Below are positions 7,038 to 16,242 of a stretch of DNA of 38,284 nucleotides, one piece after another. A model generated the notes under the pieces. The model was given only the letters and a program-made list of their open reading frames with translations. It had not been told where the DNA came from and searched no databases. Both the position numbers and the translations under genes were made by a program. The stretch comes from Prevotella sp. (GTDB lineage: Bacteria; Bacteroidota; Bacteroidia; Bacteroidales; Bacteroidaceae): contig JAGAAJ010000067.1 of assembly GCA_017615355.1 (NCBI GenBank), forward strand, positions 1-38,284, given 5' to 3'. Numbering within the stretch: the stretch's first letter is position 1; each line of letters opens with the position of its first letter.

Positions 7038-9341
7038 TTAAAACTTAAGCTTGTTGATTCGGTCCTTGATCTTAAAGACATATGCATCGATGACGGCAAC
7101 GGCAGTAATATTGAGCACATCGCGCACAGAGGCATCGAAGTCGACAAAGTGGATGGCCTTGTTCAAACCGATCTGGATGGGGCCAATGATCTCGGCATCA
7201 GTGCCCAGCATCTGCAGCATCTTGTAAGAAGAGCGAGCCGAGGTAAGGTTGGGGAACACCAGCGTGTTGACGTCCTTGCCATAGAGACGCGAGAACGGAT
7301 ACTGCTGGTCGCGCAGCTCACGGTCGAGGGCAAAGCCAATCTGCATCTCACCGTCGATGGGCAGGTCGGGATAGAGCTCGTGCAACTGCTCCACAGCGTG
7401 CTTTACCTTCAGGGCGCCGTCGCTCTGCGAAGAGCCGAAGTTCGAGTGACTAACCATTGCGATGACGGGTTTCTCGTTGAAGAAGCGTACAGCGGTGGAT
7501 GCCAGCTTGCCGATGTCGACTAGTGTATCGGTATCAGGATTCTCGTTCACCAGCGTGTCGACGACATAGAGTGTGCCACGTGGCGAGTTGATGATATGCA
7601 TGGCGCAGAAATGCTGGTACTCAGGACGGATACCAATGACCTCCTTCACTACCTTCACCGTGTTCGAATACTTCGTGTAGAGACCGGTAATGAAAGCGTC
7701 GGCCTCGCCTGTCTCCACCATCATCATGCCGAAGTAGTTGCGCTCAAACATCTTGTCGTTGGCCTCCTGGAAGGTGTAGCCCTCACGGCCGCGTTTCTCG
7801 GTGAGGATGCGGGCATAGCGTTCACGGCGCTCCTGCTCGTTGGGGTGACGCAGATTGACAATCTCGATGCCCTCCAGAGAGAGGTCGAGCTGAGCTGCCA
7901 TCTTCGTGATCACCTCGTCGTTACCCAAGAGGATGGGATGACAGATGCCTTCTGCCTTTGCCTGCACAGCAGCACGGAGCATCGTGGGATGCACGGCCTC
8001 AGCAAAGACGACACGCTGCGGGTGGGCGGCAGCGGTGGCATAGAGTTTCTGCGTGAGTTTCGTCTCCTGACCGAGGAGCACGCTGAGCGAATCCTTGTAC
8101 TGCTCCCAGTCGGTAATCTGCTTGCGGGCCACACCGCTGTCGATAGCGGCCTTGGCCACAGCAGCACTCACCTCAGAGATGAGTCGGGGATCGACAGGTT
8201 TCGGAATAAAGTAGTCGCGTCCGAACTTCAGGTTGTTCACCTTGTACACGTCGTTCACCACGTCGGGCACGGGCTGTTTCGCCAGATCGGCAATAGCGTG
8301 GACGGCGGCCAGCTTCATCTCCTCGTTGATGGCAGTGGCATGCACGTCGAGAGCTCCGCGGAAGATGTAGGGAAAGCCAATCACATTATTTATCTGGTTG
8401 GGATAGTCGGTACGACCCGTTGACATCAGCACATCAGGACGGGCATCCATTGCATCCTCGTAAGTAATCTCAGGCGTGGGATTGGCCAAAGCGAAGATGA
8501 CAGGGTCTTCAGCCATCGAACGCACCATATCCTTACTGAGCACATTGCCCTTCGACAAGCCCACAAAGACGTCGGCATCCTTCACGGCCTCGGCCAGCGT
8601 GTGAATATCGGTTCTCTCAGTGGCGAAGAATTTCTTCTGCTCGTTCAGATCCTTGCGTTCCACAGAGATGACTCCCTTGGAGTCGAGCATCACGATATTC
8701 TCTTTCTGCGCACCGATGGCCATATATAATTTGGTACATGAGATGGCAGCGGCGCCGGCACCGTTTACCACGATGCGCACCTTGCGGATGTCCTTGCCGA
8801 TGACCTCCAGCGCATTCTTCAGGCCTGCAGCCGAGATGATGGCTGTGCCGTGCTGGTCGTCGTGCATCACGGGGATGTCGAGCGTCTTCTTCAAGCGTTC
8901 CTCGATATAGAAACACTCAGGAGCCTTGATGTCCTCGAGATTGATGCCGCCAAAAGTGGGAGCGATTCGCTCCACGGCCTCGCAGAATTTCTCAGGGTCT
9001 TTCTCGTCGACCTCGATATCAAACACGTCGATGCCGCCGTATATCTTAAACAACAGGCCCTTACCTTCCATCACCGGCTTGCCGCTCATAGCGCCGATGT
9101 CGCCTAAGCCGAGCACAGCGGTGCCGTTGCTGATGACAGCCACCAGATTACCCTTGTCCGTGTACTTGTACGCGTCGTCAGGATTCTGCTGAATCTCCAG
9201 GCAGGGATAGGCCACGCCAGGCGAATAGGCCAGCGAGAGGTCTGTTTGTGTACGATAAGCCTTTGTGGGCTTCACTTCAATCTTACCGGGGCGCCCGCTC
9301 TCATGATAGGCCAGGGCTGCCTCCTTCGTAATCTTTACCAT
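7038..9341 (-). CDS. maeB: NADP-dependent malic enzyme fused to phosphotransacetylase domain (MaeB type)
   Basis: Oxidative decarboxylation of malate to pyruvate, giving NADPH. 767 residues in two parts. The malic-enzyme half, about 1-430, contains [42 protein letters not shown] (metal site) and the NADP Rossmann loop [10 protein letters not shown]. The C-terminal half, about 440-767, is phosphate-acetyltransferase-like ([44 protein letters not shown]). In the enterobacterial MaeB the PTA part is catalytically dead and serves acetyl-CoA regulation and oligomerisation; I infer the same here. Upstream, rnh ends 20 bases before the ATG, so the gene is likely read from the argS promoter. Confidence 0.95.
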   Translation of the reverse strand: MVKITKEAALAYHESGRPGKIEVKPTKAYRTQTDLSLAYSPGVAYPCLEIQQNPDDAYKYTDKGNLVAVISNGTAVLGLGDIGAMSGKPVMEGKGLLFKIYGGIDVFDIEVDEKDPEKFCEAVERIAPTFGGINLEDIKAPECFYIEERLKKTLDIPVMHDDQHGTAIISAAGLKNALEVIGKDIRKVRIVVNGAGAAAISCTKLYMAIGAQKENIVMLDSKGVISVERKDLNEQKKFFATERTDIHTLAEAVKDADVFVGLSKGNVLSKDMVRSMAEDPVIFALANPTPEITYEDAMDARPDVLMSTGRTDYPNQINNVIGFPYIFRGALDVHATAINEEMKLAAVHAIADLAKQPVPDVVNDVYKVNNLKFGRDYFIPKPVDPRLISEVSAAVAKAAIDSGVARKQITDWEQYKDSLSVLLGQETKLTQKLYATAAAHPQRVVFAEAVHPTMLRAAVQAKAEGICHPILLGNDEVITKMAAQLDLSLEGIEIVNLRHPNEQERRERYARILTEKRGREGYTFQEANDKMFERNYFGMMMVETGEADAFITGLYTKYSNTVKVVKEVIGIRPEYQHFCAMHIINSPRGTLYVVDTLVNENPDTDTLVDIGKLASTAVRFFNEKPVIAMVSHSNFGSSQSDGALKVKHAVEQLHELYPDLPIDGEMQIGFALDRELRDQQYPFSRLYGKDVNTLVFPNLTSARSSYKMLQMLGTDAEIIGPIQIGLNKAIHFVDFDASVRDVLNITAVAVIDAYVFKIKDRINKLKF

Positions 9342-9361
9342 CGTTGTCTAGTTTTTATCAA

Positions 9362-9829
9362 TTATTTTCTCCCAAAGTCGGCCGGAACCTCGCCCCACTT
9401 CGCCGTCTCCCATTTCACGATGGGATTACGGTAGTCGTGGGTGCGCAGCCAGTTCTCGGCACGGGCGATGATCTGATAGAGTTGTTCCGTCTGCGGCGTG
9501 CGCTCCAACTTCGTCTTGCATTGCCGTTTCTTCACCCAGAGGATAGCATTGTATGAGTCGCTGTAAATCGTCTTCGCGTGCAGGCCCTGCTTCCAGCAGA
9601 GGGCAAGTGCATGGACAATGGCCAGGAACTCGCCGATATTGTTCGTACCCTTCAGCGGGCCAAAGTGGAAGATGCGCGCCCCTGTAGCCAAGTCGATGCC
9701 CTGATATTCCATCGGCCCAGGATTGCCTGGACACGAGGCATCCACGGCGATAGCATCGGCCGTCACTTCCATAGGAAGGGGCAGCACGGTGTCGTGGCGG
9801 TAGTCAGGAGGGTTCTGCATCATCATCAT
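9362..9829 (-). CDS. Ribonuclease HI family protein
   Basis: Cuts RNA in RNA-DNA hybrids. The 155-residue chain is a minimal RNase H fold. The catalytic acids are placed as in the family: Asp30 in IAVDASCPGNPGP, Glu67 in TNNIGEFLAIVHAL, Asp91 in TIYSDSYNAILWVKK, and Asp151 in the terminal PADFGRK. There is no N-terminal hybrid-binding (viroplasmin) domain, unlike the longer RNase H common in Bacteroides. The start is uncertain within four consecutive Met codons, and the first catalytic strand begins only at residue 27. The gene lies between argS (32 bases) and maeB (20 bases) in the same direction. A small hairpin sits in the argS-side gap. Confidence 0.87.
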   Translation of the reverse strand: MMMMQNPPDYRHDTVLPLPMEVTADAIAVDASCPGNPGPMEYQGIDLATGARIFHFGPLKGTNNIGEFLAIVHALALCWKQGLHAKTIYSDSYNAILWVKKRQCKTKLERTPQTEQLYQIIARAENWLRTHDYRNPIVKWETAKWGEVPADFGRK

Positions 9830-9834
9830 TGTTT

Positions 9835-9853
9835 GTTGCGATGATATCGCAAC
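9835..9853. other. Short perfect hairpin in the argS-rnh gap
   Basis: GTTGCGAT and ATCGCAAC (8-bp arms) separated by three bases lie between the argS stop and the rnh start. There is no T-run, so this is not a standard terminator; it could be an operator, an RNA-processing or attenuating hairpin, or chance. Confidence 0.4.
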
Positions 9854-9861
9854 ATACTGAA

Positions 9862-11649
9862 CTACATTCGCTCAGGCACCTCGATGCCCAGCAGGTCCAT
9901 ACCGCTCTTGATGATCTTGGCCACGTTCTTGGCCAGCATCAGGCGCACGGCCTTCTTCTGCTCATCGGGCTCGTTGAGGATGCTGTAGTCGTGGTAGAAC
10001 TGGTTGAACACCTTCGTCAGCTCATAGCAGTAGTTGGCAATACCAGAAGGAGAATAGTCCTTGCCGGCCTGCTCTACGGCTGCGCCAAACTCGTTCATCT
10101 TCTGAATCAGCTCGACTTCTTTCTCGTTAAGACTAGTCGTACTAGTCATACTAGTAGAACTAGTCAAACTAGCTGCCTTGCGCAGAATAGAGCGGATACG
10201 GGCATACGTGTACTGGATGAATGGGCCCGTATTGCCGTTGAAGTCGATACTCTCCTCAGGATTGAAGAGCATGTTCTTGCGGGCGTCGACCTTGAGGATG
10301 AAATATTTCAGGGCACCCATGCCCACGATGCGGGCAATCTCGCGACGCTCCTCCTCGGTCATATCGTCAAACTTGCCCAGCTCCATCGAGGTTTTGTAGG
10401 CATCCTCGACCATCAACTCCATCAGGTCGTCAGCATCGACAACCGTACCCTCGCGGCTCTTCATCTTTCCGTTGGGCAGCTCCACCATTCCATAAGAGAA
10501 ATGTACGAGCTCCTTGCCCCACTTGAAGCCGAGACGGTCGAGCAGGATGGAGAGCACCTGGAAGTGGTAGTTCTGCTCATTGCCCACCACGTAGATCATC
10601 TTGTCGATAGGGAAGTCCTGGAAACGCATCTCGGCGGTGCCGATATCCTGTGTCATATAGACAGAGGTGCCGTCAGAACGCAACAGCAGCTTCTGGTCAA
10701 GGCCTTCGTTGGTGAGGTCGGCCCATACGCTGTTGTCTTCGTGGCGTTCGAAGAGGCCCTTGGCGAGTCCTTCCTCCACCTTCGCCTTACCCTTCAGATA
10801 GGTCTGCGACTCGTAGTAAATCTTATCAAACGAAACGCCCATCTTCTTATAGGTCTCGTCGAAGCCGGCATACACCCAGTTGTTCATCTTTTCCCACAGG
10901 GCACGCACCTCGGGGTCGTTCTGCTCCCATTTGACGAGCATCTCGTGAGCCTCCTTAATCAACGGAGCCTCCTGCTTGGCCTTTTCCTCGTCCATACCCT
11001 GGGCGACAAGCTGTTTGATTTCCTCGCGGTAGTGCTTGTCGAAGAGCACATAGTAGTCACCAATCAGGTGATCGCCCTTCTTGCCGCTGGTCTCAGGCGT
11101 CTCGCCATTGCCGTATTTCAGCCAGGCGAGCATTGATTTGCAGATATGGATGCCGCGGTCGTTCACGATGTTCGTCTTCACCACCTTGTTGCCGTTGGCC
11201 TCCATGATCTTGGCCAGCGACCAACCCAGCAGGTTGTTGCGCACATGACCGAGGTGCAGGGGTTTGTTGGTGTTGGGCGATGAGTATTCAATCATCACGA
11301 GGGGCGAACCCTCGTGTGCACTTTTCGTGCCGAAGTGTTCATCCTTGTCGATGGTCTGCAACAACTGCAACCAGGCACCCTCGCCCACGCTGAGGTTGAG
11401 GAATCCCTTTACCACGTTAAACTTCTCAACGGCCGAGCAGTTGTCCACCAGATAGTGGCCAATCTCCTGAGCCGTCTGTTCAGGACTCTTCTTCGCAGCC
11501 TTGACAAAGGGGAACACCACCAACGTCAGGTTACCCTCAAACTCGCTACGCGTCTTCTGCAACTGCAGCATCTTGTCTGTAGCCTCCATGCCATAGAGTG
11601 CCTTCACGGCCTCGCCTGCGGCTTGGCTTATCAATGTCTCAATATTCAT
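9862..11649 (-). CDS. argS: Arginyl-tRNA synthetase
   Basis: Class I synthetase charging tRNA-Arg. 595 residues: an N-terminal ArgS-specific additional domain (about 1-110), the HIGH motif in NKPLHLGHVRNNLLG, the catalytic Rossmann fold, a KMSKS-equivalent at NGKMKSREGTVVDADD, and the all-helical anticodon-binding C-terminal domain ending LLGIEVPERM. Residues about 493-506 are a Ser/Thr-only loop (SLTSSTSMTSTTSL) encoded by a 9-bp repeat; it lies near the start of the anticodon-binding domain and would be absent from most ArgS proteins. First gene of the minus-strand run argS-rnh-maeB-folK, with a TAnnTTTG promoter box 32 bases upstream. Confidence 0.97.
   Translation of the reverse strand: MNIETLISQAAGEAVKALYGMEATDKMLQLQKTRSEFEGNLTLVVFPFVKAAKKSPEQTAQEIGHYLVDNCSAVEKFNVVKGFLNLSVGEGAWLQLLQTIDKDEHFGTKSAHEGSPLVMIEYSSPNTNKPLHLGHVRNNLLGWSLAKIMEANGNKVVKTNIVNDRGIHICKSMLAWLKYGNGETPETSGKKGDHLIGDYYVLFDKHYREEIKQLVAQGMDEEKAKQEAPLIKEAHEMLVKWEQNDPEVRALWEKMNNWVYAGFDETYKKMGVSFDKIYYESQTYLKGKAKVEEGLAKGLFERHEDNSVWADLTNEGLDQKLLLRSDGTSVYMTQDIGTAEMRFQDFPIDKMIYVVGNEQNYHFQVLSILLDRLGFKWGKELVHFSYGMVELPNGKMKSREGTVVDADDLMELMVEDAYKTSMELGKFDDMTEEERREIARIVGMGALKYFILKVDARKNMLFNPEESIDFNGNTGPFIQYTYARIRSILRKAASLTSSTSMTSTTSLNEKEVELIQKMNEFGAAVEQAGKDYSPSGIANYCYELTKVFNQFYHDYSILNEPDEQKKAVRLMLAKNVAKIIKSGMDLLGIEVPERM
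10132..10172. repeat. In-frame 9-bp repeat inside argS
   Basis: Four and a half copies of ACTAGTnnn at exact 9-base spacing, each ACTAGT being a six-base palindrome. Nine bases are three codons, so copy number can change without shifting the frame. It encodes a Ser/Thr loop. Confidence 0.85.
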
Positions 11650-11680
11650 GCGATTTGTAATTACAATTCATTTCGGGGTG

Positions 11681-11688
11681 CAAAGGTA
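11681..11688 (-). promoter_or_regulatory. Promoter -7 element for argS
   Basis: TACCTTTG on the minus strand (CAAAGGTA on plus) ends about 32 bases before the argS ATG. The -33 region is only a T-run. Confidence 0.6.
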
Positions 11689-11729
11689 CTATAATTTTTC
11701 TAATTTTTGAAAAAATCACAGTTAGTTTT

Positions 11730-11759
11730 TTTGATTCCAGATTATTCTTTGTACCTTTG
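11730..11759 (+). promoter_or_regulatory. Promoter for the LolA-like/DUF5687 operon
   Basis: TTTG (11730-11733), 18 bases, then TACCTTTG (11752-11759). This is a textbook Bacteroidota sigma-ABfr pair, 45 bases before the ATG. It is divergent from the argS promoter. Confidence 0.78.
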
Positions 11760-11804
11760 CAGCCGTCTAATCTCATAGATTGACAACCCTAAATAGCAAA
11801 AACA

Positions 11805-12404
11805 ATGAAAAGATTACTATTGGCCATTGTGGCCATCCTGACAATGAGCGCCACACAGGCACAGACGGCACAGCAGGTGCTCGACAAGTGTGCCGCCCTG
11901 GTAAGCACCCCCGACGGCGCCAGCGCCAACTTCACGATGACGAGCGCCCAGTATGGCAACGCCAGCGGCACCATCAGCATCAAGGGACAGAAGTTCTACA
12001 TGCACAGCAACGCCACGACGATGTGGTTTGACGGCACCACCCTGTGGACTTATGTGGCCCAGAACGAGGAGGTGAACATCTCGACACCGACAGCTCAGCA
12101 GCTGCAGAGCCTCAACCCCTACCACTTCATCAACCTCTACAAGCAGGGCTACACCAGCACGATGACTACCAGCCCTACGGCCTATACCGTGCACCTGACG
12201 GCTACTGACACGCAGAAGAAGATCAGCGAGGCTTTCGTCACCATCAGCAAGGAGAACTATGCCCCGAAGGAAATCAAACTGCTGCAGGGTACGAAGTGGA
12301 CCACGTTCACCGTGAGCGGTCTGAAGGCTGAGCGCCAGGATGACGCGAAGTTCCGCTTCAAGAGCAGCGACTATCCCGATGCTGAACTCATAGACCTGCG
12401 CTAA
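11805..12404 (+). CDS. LolA-like periplasmic lipoprotein-carrier family protein
   Basis: 199 residues with a cleavable signal peptide (MKRLLLAIVAILTMSATQA, cut before QT). The mature part has the LolA half-barrel pattern: VLDKCAALVSTPDGASANFTM, GTISIKGQKFYMHSNATTMWFDGTTLWTY (split: GTISIKGQKF then MWFDGTTLWTY) and PKEIKLLQGTKWTTFTVS. LolA carries lipoproteins across the periplasm to the outer membrane; the Bacteroidota homologues are poorly tested, so the role is inferred. The next gene, DUF5687, begins directly after this stop codon (TAA then ATG with no gap), which implies translational coupling. It is not next to ftsK, as it is in some relatives. Confidence 0.8.
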   Translation: MKRLLLAIVAILTMSATQAQTAQQVLDKCAALVSTPDGASANFTMTSAQYGNASGTISIKGQKFYMHSNATTMWFDGTTLWTYVAQNEEVNISTPTAQQLQSLNPYHFINLYKQGYTSTMTTSPTAYTVHLTATDTQKKISEAFVTISKENYAPKEIKLLQGTKWTTFTVSGLKAERQDDAKFRFKSSDYPDAELIDLR

Positions 12405-13907
12405 ATGAACCGACTGCAAATCTATCGCGAACTGCGTCGCCACTCTAAGTTGGGCGAGAAGCGCCACCCTATGCTTGAGCAGAGCATGGTGGCCAAGGTG
12501 ATGATGTATATCGGTGCCGGCATCATGGCCATCTATCTTGTCTTCCTCGGCAGCCTCTTCGGCAAGATGGCCGCCGAACATGAAGTGCCCGCCATGATAT
12601 TGGGGCTGATGGTATTGCTGCTGATGCCCCTCGATTTCCTGATGCGTTTCATCGCCCAGCAGACGCCGATGATGTTCATCAAGCCCTACCTGCTGCTGAA
12701 CATGCCGAGAAAGACGGTGGTGGAGAGCTATCTGCTCAACCTCGTCACCAGCGGCTACAACTTCCTCTGGTTGGCCCTACTGATTCCTTACGCGTACATC
12801 TGTTTGGTATCGGGCATGAGCTTCTGGGCTTTGTTGGCCGTCGTGCTGTGCGGTCTGCTCATAGTGATGATCAACAGCCAGTGGTATCTGCTGGTGCGCA
12901 CGCTCATAAGCCGCTCACTCCTATGGTGGTTGCTGCCCATCGGCGTCTATGCCGCCATATGGGTGCCCCTGGTGCTGTTATTCAACGATCCCTTCGAACC
13001 CATTGAAGAATTCTTCGACACCTTCGACACGGCACCGATGCTGTGGCTCGTGGTGCTTGCAGCATTACTTGTGCTCGTCGCCATCTTGCTGATCAACCGC
13101 CAGCTGCAGCTGCGCTTTGTCAAACAGGAACTGTCGCGTGAGGAGAAGAAGGCTGCCGCCATCAAGCACGTATGGCAACTGTCATTCCTCGAGCGTTTCG
13201 GACAGGCCGGCGAATACCTGAAGCTGGAAATCAAGAGCATCCTTCGCAACAAGGCCATTCGCACCCGCGTGCTGATGAGCCTCGGACTCATCGTCATGTT
13301 CACGGTGCTCATTAGCTACACCGACATCTACGACAATCCCTGGATGCTGAACTTCTGGTGCTACTACTGCTTCGCCATCTACAGCATGACCACGTTGGTA
13401 AAAATCATGGGACCGGAGGGCAACTACATCGACCTGCTGATGACACAGCGCGAGAACATCCTCCTACTGCTGCGTGCCAAGTACTACTTCCATGCGGTCA
13501 TCCTGCTCATTCCCCTGCTCATCATGCTGCCTGCCGTCATAGCCGGCAAGTTCACCATCATGATGATGCTGGCGTTCCTGCTGCTGACCAGTGGCCTGAG
13601 TTTCTTCATCCTATTCCAGCTGGCCGTCTACAATAAGCAGACGCTGCCGCTCAACGAGAAAATCACGGGTAAGAACAATATGGAGAGCGGTTTCCAACTC
13701 ATCATCGAGCTGGTGGGCATGTTCCTGCCGCTGGCCCTGGTGGGACTCCTGCTGGGAATGACCGACGAGGACACAGCCTATACCATCATGGCTATCATCG
13801 GCCTGGCGCTCACCCTCGCCCACCCCATCTGGCTGCGAAACATCTACAACCGCATGATGCGACGTAAATACGTCAACATGGAAGGCTTCCATGCCTCGAG
13901 AAGTTAA
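12405..13907 (+). CDS. DUF5687 family multi-pass membrane protein (ABC-permease-like)
   Basis: 500 residues with about ten to eleven predicted membrane helices (for example around residues 32-55, 110-165, 190-225, 300-320, 350-385, 440-475). The opening MNRLQIYRELRRHSKLGEK and the motif YLKLEIKSILRNKAIR in the middle cytoplasmic region match the DUF5687 family, which I know as the membrane partner of a separate ABC ATPase in Bacteroidota. No ATPase gene lies on either side here; the next gene is a pectate lyase. The start is fixed by the stop-start junction with the LolA-like gene. The 3' end runs into a 7-bp array whose first unit contains the stop codon. Substrate unknown. Confidence 0.78.
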   Translation: MNRLQIYRELRRHSKLGEKRHPMLEQSMVAKVMMYIGAGIMAIYLVFLGSLFGKMAAEHEVPAMILGLMVLLLMPLDFLMRFIAQQTPMMFIKPYLLLNMPRKTVVESYLLNLVTSGYNFLWLALLIPYAYICLVSGMSFWALLAVVLCGLLIVMINSQWYLLVRTLISRSLLWWLLPIGVYAAIWVPLVLLFNDPFEPIEEFFDTFDTAPMLWLVVLAALLVLVAILLINRQLQLRFVKQELSREEKKAAAIKHVWQLSFLERFGQAGEYLKLEIKSILRNKAIRTRVLMSLGLIVMFTVLISYTDIYDNPWMLNFWCYYCFAIYSMTTLVKIMGPEGNYIDLLMTQRENILLLLRAKYYFHAVILLIPLLIMLPAVIAGKFTIMMMLAFLLLTSGLSFFILFQLAVYNKQTLPLNEKITGKNNMESGFQLIIELVGMFLPLALVGLLLGMTDEDTAYTIMAIIGLALTLAHPIWLRNIYNRMMRRKYVNMEGFHASRS

Positions 13908-13935
13908 AAGAGGAAAGAGGAGAGAGGAAAGAAAA
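13901..13935. repeat. 7-bp repeat array after DUF5687
   Basis: Five 7-base units in phase (AAGTTAA, AAGAGGA, AAGAGGA, GAGAGGA, AAGAAAA). The TAA stop of the DUF5687 gene is inside the first unit. A related purine-rich array occurs in frame in purL (24013-24040). Confidence 0.8.
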
Positions 13936-13961
13936 CTATATAGCAACTAATATACTAAACA

Positions 13962-16199
13962 ATGAGAAAAATTCTATCTGTGGCAGCAATAATGCTGCTG
14001 ACAGTTGTTTCGTGGGTTCGAGCAGACATTAGTCAGACGCTGACCATAAACGGCCAGACGATGCAGGGTATCGTCAACCGCATCACCTTCGACGGTGACA
14101 ATGTGGTGCTGCACTTTGCCAGCGGCGACAACCAGACAGCCGATATGGACGTTGTCGTGCTGAGCTTCGACTATTCTTCGTTGGTTTCCGTCGAAGAGCT
14201 CTCCAGCCTACACCTTGCATCCTCTACCGTTACCATCTACGATGCACAGGGCAAGCTCATCGCCACCACCACGGCCCAAAATGCGAAGGCCATGCTCGCC
14301 TCTCCGACAATGCGCAATGGTATCTACCTGCTCAAAAGCGGCCTGCAGACCATCAAGGTCAGCACCTCACAACCCTCCTCCATCCACCATACACCATCCA
14401 CCCTCATCACCCGTGCTGCCGGCACGGATGGCTCCGTACCTCGCAACACAACTGTCAGTCAGGCACTGCTCACGCTGACCGATGGCACTAACCGTTATTA
14501 TGACACGCAATCGCTGGAGGCCATCGACATCGACGGGCAGACGGGCCGCATTACGCTGACCGCCACCAGCCAGCAGCAGGATCTGTTCAATGCCACCCTC
14601 GCCACCCTCGCCTTCGCTAAAGGACAAACAGGCGAAGGCGTCGTCATCACAGAGGCACAGGGCTGGCAGGAATCGGCCTATGTGAAGTTCAACCTCTTCG
14701 AGGGCGCCACTGCTTACAATGTCTATGTGAAGGGCGGACAGTTTGCCGACTTCACCAAGATTGACGATGAGTTGGTGCGCAACTACGGCACCTACGGCCG
14801 TGCTGACGCTGTGGGCCTCAAAGCAGGCAGCTACACCATGAAGGTCGTACCCGTGATTGACGACAACGAGCTGACCGACAAGGCCACCACCACTGATGCA
14901 CTCACCGTCAAGAACTACGACCGCACGGGCTACGCCCATTTCAACTACAGCGGAGTGGGTGCCTACAACGATGACGGCACACTGAAGCAGGGTGCGAAGG
15001 TGTTCTACGTGACAAATGCCACCGCAAAGACCATCAGCACCGACGTGGTTGGAGCCACGAAGAATCCCTGTGTCGGCCTTCAAACCATCATCAATGCCTA
15101 CCAGAAGGGGAAGGACACCACGCCCATCGTCTTCCGCTTCATCGGACTTGTAGAGAAAAACGACCTCGATGCCATTGGTAGCTCAGCCGAAGGTTTGCAG
15201 GTGAAAGGCAAGAATGCCAATTCTGAGTTGAACATCACCTTCGAGGGTATTGGCGACGATGCCACCCTACGCGGCTTCGGTTTCCTTGTACGCAACGCCA
15301 AGAGCGTGGAGTTCCGCAACTTCGCCATCATGCGCTGCATGGATGACGGTATCTCCCTCGACACTGACAATTCTAATATCTGGATACACAACCTCGATTT
15401 CTTCTACGGCAAGCACGGTAGCGGCGACCATGAGAAGGGCGACGGAGCCTGCGACGCCAAGGCCGACTCGAAATACTGCACCTTCAGCTACTGCCGCTAC
15501 TGGGATACTGGCAAGACCAATATGTTTGGTATGAAGAGCGAGAGCGGGCCCAATTACCTCTCGTATCACCACAACTGGTTCGACCATAGCGACTCGCGTC
15601 ATCCCCGTGTGCGCACAATGACCGTCCACGTCTACAACAACTTTTTCGACAATGTAGCCAAATACGGCGTAGGAGCCACCTACGGCGCCAGCATCTTCGT
15701 GGAGAACAACTACTTCCTCAAGACCAAGAAGCCCATTCTCTCCTCGAAGCAGGGCACTGACGGCATGGGCAGCGGCACGTTCAGCGGCGAGGATGGTGGC
15801 ATGATCAAGGCATACGGAAACTATTTCGACCGCACCTGCAAGAACTTCAGCTACTACACACAGGAAGCCCCCTCGGCCAAGGGCTACGATGCCTACGAGG
15901 CAGCCACCCGCGACGAGCAGGTGCCTGAAACGGAGAAGACCCTTGCCGGTGGCACGACCTATAATAACTTCGACACCAATCCGCAGCTCATCTATAACTA
16001 CACACCAAATGCTGCCGAGGATGTGCCCGCCATCGTCACCGGTTATTACGGTGCAGGCCGCATCAATCACGGCGATTTCGAGTACACTTTCTCAGACAAC
16101 GTGGGCAACGACGATAACAACTCAGCCTATGACACCGTGCTGGGTAATAAGATTGACAACTACAAACCTGCCCTTATCGGATTCTTCGGCACACGTTAA
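13962..16199 (+). CDS. Secreted pectate lyase, family PL1
   Basis: Cleaves polygalacturonate by beta-elimination outside the cell. 745 residues: signal peptide (about 1-21), an N-terminal beta region, an Fn3-like segment (about 225-310), and a PL1 parallel beta-helix (about 330-700). Helix markers are FVEFRNFAIMRCMDDGISLD-like turns (SVEFRNFAIMR, DDGISLDTDN), the calcium site GDGACDAKADSKYCTFSYC, WDTGKTNMFGMKSE, and SDSRHPRVRTMTVHVYNNFF, whose RHPRVR holds the catalytic Arg. Residues about 85-135 (VTIYDAQGKLIATTT, NGIYLLKSGLQTIKV) look like a T9SS type A sorting tail but lie near the N-terminus. Residues about 139-148 come from a 7-bp array. Convergent with the GH43-like gene; no SusC/SusD pair is nearby. 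Confidence 0.92.
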   Translation: MRKILSVAAIMLLTVVSWVRADISQTLTINGQTMQGIVNRITFDGDNVVLHFASGDNQTADMDVVVLSFDYSSLVSVEELSSLHLASSTVTIYDAQGKLIATTTAQNAKAMLASPTMRNGIYLLKSGLQTIKVSTSQPSSIHHTPSTLITRAAGTDGSVPRNTTVSQALLTLTDGTNRYYDTQSLEAIDIDGQTGRITLTATSQQQDLFNATLATLAFAKGQTGEGVVITEAQGWQESAYVKFNLFEGATAYNVYVKGGQFADFTKIDDELVRNYGTYGRADAVGLKAGSYTMKVVPVIDDNELTDKATTTDALTVKNYDRTGYAHFNYSGVGAYNDDGTLKQGAKVFYVTNATAKTISTDVVGATKNPCVGLQTIINAYQKGKDTTPIVFRFIGLVEKNDLDAIGSSAEGLQVKGKNANSELNITFEGIGDDATLRGFGFLVRNAKSVEFRNFAIMRCMDDGISLDTDNSNIWIHNLDFFYGKHGSGDHEKGDGACDAKADSKYCTFSYCRYWDTGKTNMFGMKSESGPNYLSYHHNWFDHSDSRHPRVRTMTVHVYNNFFDNVAKYGVGATYGASIFVENNYFLKTKKPILSSKQGTDGMGSGTFSGEDGGMIKAYGNYFDRTCKNFSYYTQEAPSAKGYDAYEAATRDEQVPETEKTLAGGTTYNNFDTNPQLIYNYTPNAAEDVPAIVTGYYGAGRINHGDFEYTFSDNVGNDDNNSAYDTVLGNKIDNYKPALIGFFGTR
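14377..14404. repeat. In-frame 7-bp repeat array inside the pectate lyase gene
   Basis: Four 7-base units (CCTCCAT, CCACCAT, ACACCAT, CCACCCT) in phase, coding SSIHHTPST at residues about 139-148. It is the reverse complement of the unit that makes up the intergenic array at 2637-2690. It lies in the linker between the N-terminal region and the rest of the enzyme. Confidence 0.75.
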
Positions 16200-16242
16200 T
16201 ACACTAAGTTTTCCGTAAGGGTAGCGACAATGACGAGGCAAC

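Noticed and set aside
9829-11136. Long plus-strand open frame (435 codons) opposite argS
   Set aside because: Fully antisense to a motif-complete argS; the translation is Leu/Val/His-rich without any domain pattern.
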